Notes under the pieces: generated by a model
The model's database searches: none
The model's input: the letters and a program-made list of their open reading frames with translations, nothing else
Told to the model about the DNA's origin: nothing
DNA from: Toxorhynchites rutilus septentrionalis
Taxonomy: Eukaryota > Arthropoda > Insecta > Diptera > Culicidae
Direction of reading: 5' to 3'
DNA length: 64,000 bases
Assembly: GCF_029784135.1 (NCBI RefSeq)
Contig: NC_073746.1
Span: 244,810,307 to 244,874,306, forward strand
Translations under genes and position numbers: made by a program
Part shown: positions 57,362-64,000 of the stretch, piece by piece
Layout of the letters: the number at the start of each line of letters is the position of its first letter
Position numbering within the stretch: position 1 is the first letter of the stretch

Positions 57362-59400
57362 TTTGAGGCAAACCTTCATTCTTCGTGAAGAAATCGACTG
57401 AACAACATCGTTGTTGAGCGAGCTGGACGGCGAGGGATCGAATGCCTTTCTCAAGGCAATGGGGGTGGAGGAGTAATATTATGGATAAAGTAAAGTTTTC
57501 CAAGGGCCTTTTTGAAGGCCATTCTTTGTGTGGACACCGACTGTACAACATCGTAGCTGGACGAGCTGGATGGCGATGGATCGAGTGCCTTTCTCAAGGC
57601 AATAAGGGTGTAGTGCAGGAGTTAGAGTAGAGTTTTCCAAGGACCTTTCTCAAGGCTAGAGACGAATGAACTGAAAAGTTTAAAGTCTCTATAATACAAA
57701 ACCATTCCATTCCTTTTTGAAGGTTACAGACGAATGAATTGAAGAAGTTTAAAGTATCAAGCAAGGAAGAAAGGCAAACTTTCAGTATCGTTCTGTATTC
57801 AAAGCAATGAATATCGCTTGTTCTTCTTTGTTTTTCGTCATCACATGTCTTCGTTTCGGATTGAGCTATGGACGCGACCAAATTACTCGCTGATGTCTCT
57901 GGCATAACAATCATTGCACCAAACTGTTTGGTGTGGCAAATTATGCAGTCGTAATGATAAACATAAACAAGGAGGGGAGATAGCAGAAGGGAAATATTTA
58001 TGCTAGGGTGGGTATTGGTAATGAATCTCTGCTGAGGCAAATATTCAGCCTTTTTCCAAGCAGTTAACATTGTTTGTTTTCTGTCATCAATGCATTGAAC
58101 TGACGCTATGGTGAAGCAGGTGTTAAGGTTGTGAACCAAAAAATTATTTGGGGAATACCAAGTTATTCAATAAGTTATATTAAGTTATTCATTTATTTGG
58201 GCTCGCGTACCAGTCGCAAAACTGCTTTCAACTAGGATTGCATTTGCGCTAATCTTGATCATAATGAAGCAGTGCTACTCTTTTCGAGGTTGTTGAGATT
58301 AACAGATAGAGTTTATTTCGTTTATTTAGTCACCAAGAAAGTAAATGTCGCTCTGAAATGTTGTATGTGATTTGGTATCGCGTGCCAGTAGCAAAAGTTT
58401 CTCCACTAAGGATGAGAGCTGCGCTTATCTCGAGCATGTATTGTTCTGCGAGCACAAGATTGAATCATCAAACAATTATCGTCAAATGATTCTACAATAA
58501 AAAAACATTTGAGGGCAATCAAACTGGTAGAATGGTTATTTCAAAATTTTCGTAGCATTATAAAATAATATCCGCAGTTACAAACAAGCGACTTGAATTA
58601 AACGTAGTAGTTCTACGTCGTGCTCTCTTGGCCGAGTGGTTAGCGTCATAACTAACATGCCGAGTGTTCGGGTTCGATTCCCGTTCTGGTCGGGGGAATT
58701 TTTCGTCAAAGAAATTTCCTACGACTTGCACTGTGATCACGCGTATTCTAGAGCTTGCCACTCAGAATGCATTCAAGGCGTGTTATTCGGCATAGAAATC
58801 TCAACTAAGTACTAATAAAAATGACGCAAGTAATACTACGTTGGGACGGCGAAGTTCCTCTAGGAACGTTAGTGCCATTGAAGAAGAAGAAGAAGAAGAA
58901 GTTCTACGTCAACAATGCATATCGAATTTAGAAAACTCACTTCGGGCGCGAGGGAAACAACTCAATGTGCCGGTATGGCCGGTATGGAATGTGTTGGCTC
59001 GGTTAGACATGCCCCAAATCTATATTTTCCCCTAAACTATCAATCTCCGTGTTTAATCATCAGTATTGTCCAAACCTCCTTATGTCCCTTCTTCTCACTG
59101 ATAAAAAAATTGTCACCCTACTAACCTCGACTCGTCCGCGAGTAATCGGTTCCCCATCCTATGAGCAAAATTGTAAATATACTTTAGAACTAAAATTAGA
59201 TATAGAATTTGGCTCCTTTAAACTTTTTCAACTGAGTCTGTACAATTAAACGATTTATAAAAACACCCAAAAAGTTATTTCAAAAATTTCGATGCATCAT
59301 AAAATAATATCCGAAGTGATGAACAAGCGGATTGAAAAATATAATTCCGTTGTTCTACGTTGAAAATGCGGTCGTGTACTGGATATACGGTAGAGTCGGA
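57362..59400. repeat. Dispersed repeat, copy 3, interrupted by a SINE
   Basis: Matches 7320-8700 block by block (GAGCTGGACGGCGAGGGATC, AAACATAAACAAGGAGGGGA, TTTTCGAGGTTGTTGAGATT, GTAGTTCTACGTC). The first part is locally duplicated (ACAACATCG...GAGCTGGA at 57403 and 57547). A SINE sits in the TTCTACGTC motif; 58911 onward continues, with a second end-like copy at 59340-59380 (TTCTACGTTGAAAATGCGGT). Confidence 0.7.
58620..58899 (+). mobile_element. Feilai-like tRNA-derived SINE
   Basis: A box TGGCCGAGTGG (58629-58639), B box GGTTCGATTCC (58671-58681), body ending GAAGTTCCTCTAGGAACGTT, and a (GAA)n tail (58879-58899). Flanked by a perfect 11-bp duplication AGTTCTACGTC (58609-58619, 58900-58910). 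The pre-insertion site is visible in the related repeat at 8651. Confidence 0.95.
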
Positions 59401-60156
59401 TACCGTCCAGTAGATGGGCAATATCAAGCCCGAAACCGGTCGACGAAAAAGATAATTAAAAGGGTTAACCCTTTTAATGTTTGTAAGAACTTGTTTCCTA
59501 GTCCCGTGTCGCGTCTCGTGAATAGTGATAAATGTGCTTACGTTAGCACAACCAAAATTAAGCCATAAAAATGATGGTATTTAGTTTGTTTTCAGTTTTT
59601 CGGATAGTAAGACGCATTTCCTGATGTGTTCGACAATCTGGATTCTCGAAGAGAACCTCGAATATCAAAATACCGCAAAATCTGTCTACGAAGCAGTTGT
59701 TATCTAAAGAGAAAGTCAATAGAGAGAATCGATCAAAACAGATAGTTTCTTACGGAGTAATTTTACCTTTACATTTAGGGGTATTCATTCTCCAGATCTT
59801 GTATACACCCATACCTCGCTATACGGCCGCTTTTTATACGGCATTTCGCTCTTCAATTAAGGTACGTTTTCGATTTACGTTTTGCTACAGTGGCAAAAAA
59901 AAAGGTTTTTTCGATGACAATATATCTAGATTCAAAATCTTTTATATTTCCTCTTGTTTACAAGCTTTATTCAGTGTGTAGTTTAGATTTGTCTGTGAAT
60001 GTTTTACCTGGATAAATTGGAAAAATTAAAGACATTTTTTTTTGTATGTAAGTAAATATAATGAAAACTGATAAAAAGAGTAGCTGATAATCAGTCACGC
60101 TGGGAACTAAACTAGAACTAAACATTGAGCTGAAATTTTGCATAGGGTTACATCTA
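59401..60156. other. No gene recognised; fold-back fragment and TATACGGC motifs
   Basis: Contains a partial copy of the 43.3-44.0 kb fold-back arm (AGAGAATCGATCAAAACAGA near 59720) and TATACGGC motifs near 59820-59850. Similar TATACGGC/CCGTAAAGCCG motifs appear at 61672-61732 beyond the Helitron, so an older element may have been split. Confidence 0.4.
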
Positions 60157-61601
60157 TCTATATATATAAAAATGGAGTGATGTCTGTCTGTCTGTCTGAT
60201 TCGTATAGACTCGGAAACTACTGAACCGATCGACATGAAAATTGGTATGTAGGGGTTTTTGGGGCTGGGGAAGGTTTTCGTGATATTTTGAGACCCCTCC
60301 CCCCTCTCTAAGGGGGGGCTGCCACACAAATGAAACACAAATTTCTGCATTACTCGGAAATTAACCAAGCAAACGAAACCAAAGTTGGCATGTGAAAGTT
60401 TTAGGGTGCATAAAATGTTTCTATGGTAGTAGGACACTCCTCCCCCCACTCAAAGGGGGGGCTGCCATACAAATGAAACACAAATTTCTGCATTACTCGG
60501 AAATTAACCAAGCAAACGAAACCAAAGTTGGCATGTGAAAGTTTTAGGGTGCATAAAATGTTTCTATGGTAGTAGGACACTCCTCCCCCCACTCAAAGGG
60601 GGGGCTGCCATACAAATGAAACACAAATTTGGCATGTGGAGGTTTTAGGATGCAATAAATGTTTCTATGGTGATAAGATACTCCTTCCCCCTCTCTTAAA
60701 GGGGGCTGCCATACAAATGAAACACAATTTTTTGCATTACTCGGAAATTAATCAATCAAACGAAACCAAAGTTGGCATGTGAAAGATTTAGGGTGCATAA
60801 AATGTTTCTATGGTAGTAGGACACTCCTCCCCCCACTCAAATGGGGGGGCTGCCATACAAATGAAACACAAATTTCTGCATTACTCGAGAATTAATCAAG
60901 CAAATGAAACCAAATTTGGCATGTGGAGGTTTTAGGATGCAATAAATGTTTCTATGGTGGTTAGACTCTTCACCCCCCTCTCTGAGGGGGGGTTGCCATA
61001 CAAATGAAACTCAAATTTCTGCATTACTCGAGAATTAATCAAGCAAATGGAACCAAATTTGGCGTGTGGAGGTTTTAGGGTACAATAAATGATTCTATGA
61101 CGGTTAGATACTCCCCCTTCCTCTCTTAGGTGGGGCTGCCATACGAATGAAATACAAATTTTTGCATAACTCGAGAAATTTCTGCATTACTTCAGAATTC
61201 ATCAAGCAAATGGTACTAAATTTTGCATGTGGAGGTTTTAGGGTGCAATAAATGATTCTATGGTGGTTAGATACTCCTCCGCCTCTATTAGGTGGGGCTG
61301 CCATATAAATGAAACACAAATTTCTGCATAACTCGAGAAGTAATCAAGCAAATGAAACCAAATTTGGCATGTGGAAGTTTTAAGGTGCAATAAATATTTC
61401 TACGGTGGCTAGACACTCCACCCCCTCTCTTTAAGGGGAAGCTGCCATACAAATTTCAACGGGGTCGATTAAAAGATCAATCAATGAACAATTATGCGAT
61501 TGGATCCATGAACTTGCTCATAGTAAGAAAACGTAAATGTTTGAAGGTATTGATAACAAAAAACAAATTTTGGGCGGGATGAAGTTTGCCGGGTCAGCTA
61601 G
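60157..61601 (+). mobile_element. Non-autonomous Helitron-like element
   Basis: It begins TCTATATATATAAAAATGG, the usual 5' TC end of insect Helitrons, and ends GCCGGGTCAGCTAG, a 3' CTAG end. It lies between A (60156) and T (61602) with no target duplication, the Helitron insertion pattern. The sub-terminal 3' hairpin is degraded. No Rep/helicase coding sequence; the interior is a tandem array. Confidence 0.85.
60300..61460 (+). repeat. Tandem array of about 143 bp units inside the Helitron
   Basis: GCTGCCATACAAATGAAACA or close variants start at 60318, 60461, 60604, 60705, 60849, 60992, 61135, 61297 and 61441: steps of 143, 143, 101, 144, 143, 143, 162 and 144 bp. Each unit has CCCC...GGGG hairpin arms, TTTCTGCATTACTCGG and GTTTTAGGGTGCA. 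The first two full units are almost identical (recent duplication); later ones diverge. Confidence 0.9.
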
Positions 61602-61736
61602 TATTTAATAAATTTGAAACCGATCCGATTGAATTTGTATGAATTTTTATTATAATAATTGATTTCTTATACGGCTTTTCGGTTTACGGCCAAGTTTCGA
61701 CGAACCTATCTATGCCGTAAAGCCGTAAAGTGGTTC

Positions 61737-62280
61737 TTAGATTTTCGTGAAAAGTGATAGTCTTGGTCCAGTTTTGGTTTTAGCAGCCATTCCGCGCGAC
61801 CGTCGATGTTGATGCATGACCGGGGTATCTATACGTTGTCCGACGTTTAGGATTGTCGTAATGGCAAAACTTTTCATCCCCAGTAACGATTCAAAGCAAA
61901 AAAAACCCTTTCTTTTATGCTGTTGGAGCAGTTGTTCGCACGTGAAAAAACGGCGTTCGACGTCTCGTGGCTTCAATTCATACGGCACCCAATGTCCTAT
62001 CTTCCGGATCATTCCCATTGCTTTTAAACGATCGGATATGGTTTGCTGGGCTACTCCAAAGGTATCTGCAAGTTCTTGTTGCGTTTGTGACGGATCTCGA
62101 TCGAGTAAAGCCTCCAATTCTTCATCTTCAAACTTTTTGGCGGTCCGGAACGTTCTTCGTCTTCCAAGTCAAAATTACCACTTTTAAACCGTAAACACGT
62201 TCACTCAGTTGGAGCATGGTCGCCATAAACTTTCACCAAAATGCGATGACTTTCCGCAGCTTTTTTCTTCATATTGTAGT
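61737..62280 (-). pseudogene. Mariner transposase N-terminal relic
   Basis: Minus strand 62117-61737 reads MEALLDRDPSQTQQELADTF, GVAQQTISDRLKAMGMIRKI, GHWVPYELKPRDVERRFFTC, EQLLQQ: the second helix-turn-helix and linker (WVPYELKP) of a mariner transposase. Further 5' (62280-62120), VKVYGDHAPTE, a stop, and FDLEDEERSGPPK continue it with a stop and a frameshift. The catalytic part is missing. Confidence 0.92.
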
Positions 62281-63131
62281 AATGAAGTAACACTCCCCGC
62301 AAAAACACTCTCGTTGGTACGAAATTCGACATATTCGAAGTAGCAAAAAACTATGTTGTTTACGCTTCAACTTTTTGACATATACTGAAAAAGACGCGCA
62401 ATGACAGTAGCTTTCCAACAAATGTCTGGAAATTTGATTCACTGGAATAATAATCAAGTTACGCCATCTGTTGTAAAACCGACGAAATACACCGGTACAC
62501 CTAATTAAAATCTGCTGTTGCAGCTTTTCACCAGTATGAGCGAGGGTAAGATTATGAATTTTCATAGTTACAACAAGTATTTGACAAATCGGTACATGTT
62601 TTATCCGAATCGGATCATTCTAACTATGCTAAATAAAGGCTAGAAGTTTAAGTAAAAATCATGGATTTCTTCTTACCCAAACTTCTGGTAAAAAAATGTG
62701 AAACAAACGAAATTGCCCAAAGCAGCTTCGCACGACGATGTGTGACTATGTTTAAAAAAGTGAATTCTGAGAGAAAGCCAGTCGGTACAAGGAAGGGACA
62801 TATTTCGGTATTCTAAAGATGATTTATTTTTTTGGTCTGATATACTTAACTATTTATTAATGCATGTTAATACTTTCTTTTATTGCTAATCACCATGTCT
62901 GATTCGGCATTATGTAACATAAGTTAAACGCAATCATAACATCTAAGTAAAACATTATATTTCGTTCAAATGAATAACCGCTGAAAGGGGGGGGGGAGTG
63001 ATAATCAACTAACGAAACAACAAATTTTGATCTTCGACTAACAGTTTGATAATAAGAACAAGTTTTCTTTTGTCTAATCTAACTGAAACAAACGACTAGA
63101 TGTAAACCGTCCATTCGGTTGGTGCTCATTT
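62281..63131. other. Intergenic / probable 3' UTR of the minus-strand gene
   Basis: No coding content. Includes an AATAAA on the minus strand (62828-62823) that would serve the 63.1-63.9 kb gene, and a G-run at 62987-62996. Confidence 0.5.
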
Positions 63132-63324
63132 CTACGAAAAGTAGGGCTGATTCCGGGTATAACAGGGGTAGTGTCTCCGCGTCAAATCCCGTTCGCTCAT
63201 TGTTGGTACCCTAGGTTTGTGCTCCGGTGCGATTGCGTTGCCCATCACGGACAGATTGTCCAGTGGTCCGCCGTGTTGGCTGTCCAGGGACATTCGTCGG
63301 TTCCCGTGGCTGTATGCGTTATTT
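63132..63324 (-). CDS. Unidentified minus-strand gene, last exon with stop
   Basis: Acceptor TTCCTCCTCCCAG. The exon completes a split Gly codon and reads NNAYSHGNRRMSLDSQHGGP, LDNLSVMGNAIAPEHKPRVP, TMSERDLTRRHYPCYTRNQP, YFS and stop (63134-63132). The exact phase match with the upstream exon and the non-repetitive composition support a host gene. A candidate AATAAA for this strand is at 62828-62823. Confidence 0.62.
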
Positions 63325-63546
63325 CTGGGAGGAGGAAAATACGAGTTAGATTTTTCCCACAGCTCTAGGTTATAAATTCAATTGGTTTGCTTGCTTGCAG
63401 AAAAGCCCGCGAAGGTAAGCTAAGAAAAACATTGGCTTTACTTAAGCTGAACATCAGGGCGTTAAACGATGGTTTACAAATCAATAGATAGGTAGCGAAT
63501 ATGAATGCTTAATGCTTCTAGTAAAACATGGATAGCGACCATTTAC

Positions 63547-63896
63547 CCATAATCTAAGGATGAAGAATCATGATAGCGCGGCTGGTGCGTATTGGATGAG
63601 AGGAACTTGCCACCGCCGCCATTTTGCAATGAAGGATGGAGTGCGTGGATGGACGTGGCTCGTGGTTTACCACCGCGGTTTCCGCCACCAGTCGTTGCAG
63701 TTGCTGTTGTTGGTGGACCAGCGACTGTGGATGAATGCTGCGGATGATGATAGGGGGAAGACGAGTTTAGCAGATAGGGATTCGCCTGCTGTTGGGCCTG
63801 TTCGTGCATTAGTTGATGCTGATGAGAGAGCAGGTGGTATTTATTGGCAACGGTTCTCGTTGTTGCGGAAGCCACGACACTACATTCCATAGTTTG
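63547..63896 (-). CDS. Unidentified minus-strand gene, penultimate exon (5' part outside the window)
   Basis: A canonical acceptor (CCTTCTCTCTAG) opens an exon read on the minus strand: QTMECSVVASATTRTVANKY then HLLSHQHQLMHEQAQQQANP. It is rich in His, Gln, Ser, Thr and Gly (GGGNRGGKPRATSIHALHP; RYHDSSSLDYG). The donor TATGG/GTAAAT joins in phase to the exon at 63324-63132. Without splicing, a stop follows at once (63545-63543), so an intron-retained shorter isoform is possible. I do not recognise the family; it looks like the disordered tail of a larger protein. Confidence 0.65.
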
Positions 63897-64000
63897 CTAG
63901 AGAGAAGGCATGATGAATGATAAGAATATGAGCTGTTTAGTAGTATTATTTGTAGCGGTTTCTCGAGTACAAACACGCAGCACTATCTAGTTGTTAGTAT

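Noticed and set aside
57594..58139. 181-codon minus-strand open frame
   Set aside because: It lies wholly within a dispersed repeat, has no recognisable motif, and is broken in the related copy at 7.5-8.2 kb.

Overview
The window is animal (insect) nuclear DNA, and everything fits a culicine mosquito, most likely Aedes-like. It is AT-rich, it carries several different transposon families at high density, its genes have short canonical GT-AG introns of about 60 bp mixed with kilobase introns full of repeats, and it has tRNA-headed SINEs that resemble the Feilai type known from Aedes. The species assignment is inference. There are no bacterial operons, CRISPR arrays or rRNA genes.

One large host gene dominates. 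The plus-strand orthologue of hyd (hyperplastic discs; vertebrate UBR5), a HECT-type E3 ubiquitin ligase, runs from the start codon at 21444 to the stop at 52224. I resolve 16 coding exons whose phases join without a break into 3,223 residues: N-terminal leader, UBA domain, Gly/Ser linker, RCC1-like propeller region, UBR zinc box, long acidic linkers, MLLE (PABC) domain and HECT domain with its catalytic cysteine 32 residues from the C terminus. Introns 1, 2, 9, 11 and 13 hold transposon relics. Intron 2 also holds an apparent unrelated, spliced antisense gene (about 30.8-32.1 kb).

The left flank (1-20.9 kb) is a transposon graveyard. It holds a nearly full-length mariner/Tc1-type element with TA target duplications, ends and exon remnants of a PIF/Harbinger-like element, three copies of a dispersed repeat, fold-back elements, two copies of a small tRNA-like SINE, a MITE cluster with a nested second MITE, and fragments of at least three transposases. 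Some insertion orders can be read directly, for example a SINE inside a CAGGG-ended element inside a mariner transposase relic.

The right flank (52.3-64 kb) has a second copy of a 321-bp TTA-flanked MITE, another mariner relic, a TA-flanked fold-back MITE, two Feilai-like SINEs with perfect target duplications, a non-autonomous Helitron-like element built round a tandem array of about 143 bp, and a mariner transposase N-terminus. The last two exons of an unidentified minus-strand gene lie at 63.1-63.9 kb and the gene continues beyond the window.

I do not see a convincing undescribed multi-gene system. The best leads are the antisense gene inside hyd intron 2, the edge gene at 63.1-63.9 kb and the layered transposon insertions. 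Boundaries of degraded elements are approximate; exon boundaries are from splice consensus, phase and protein continuity.
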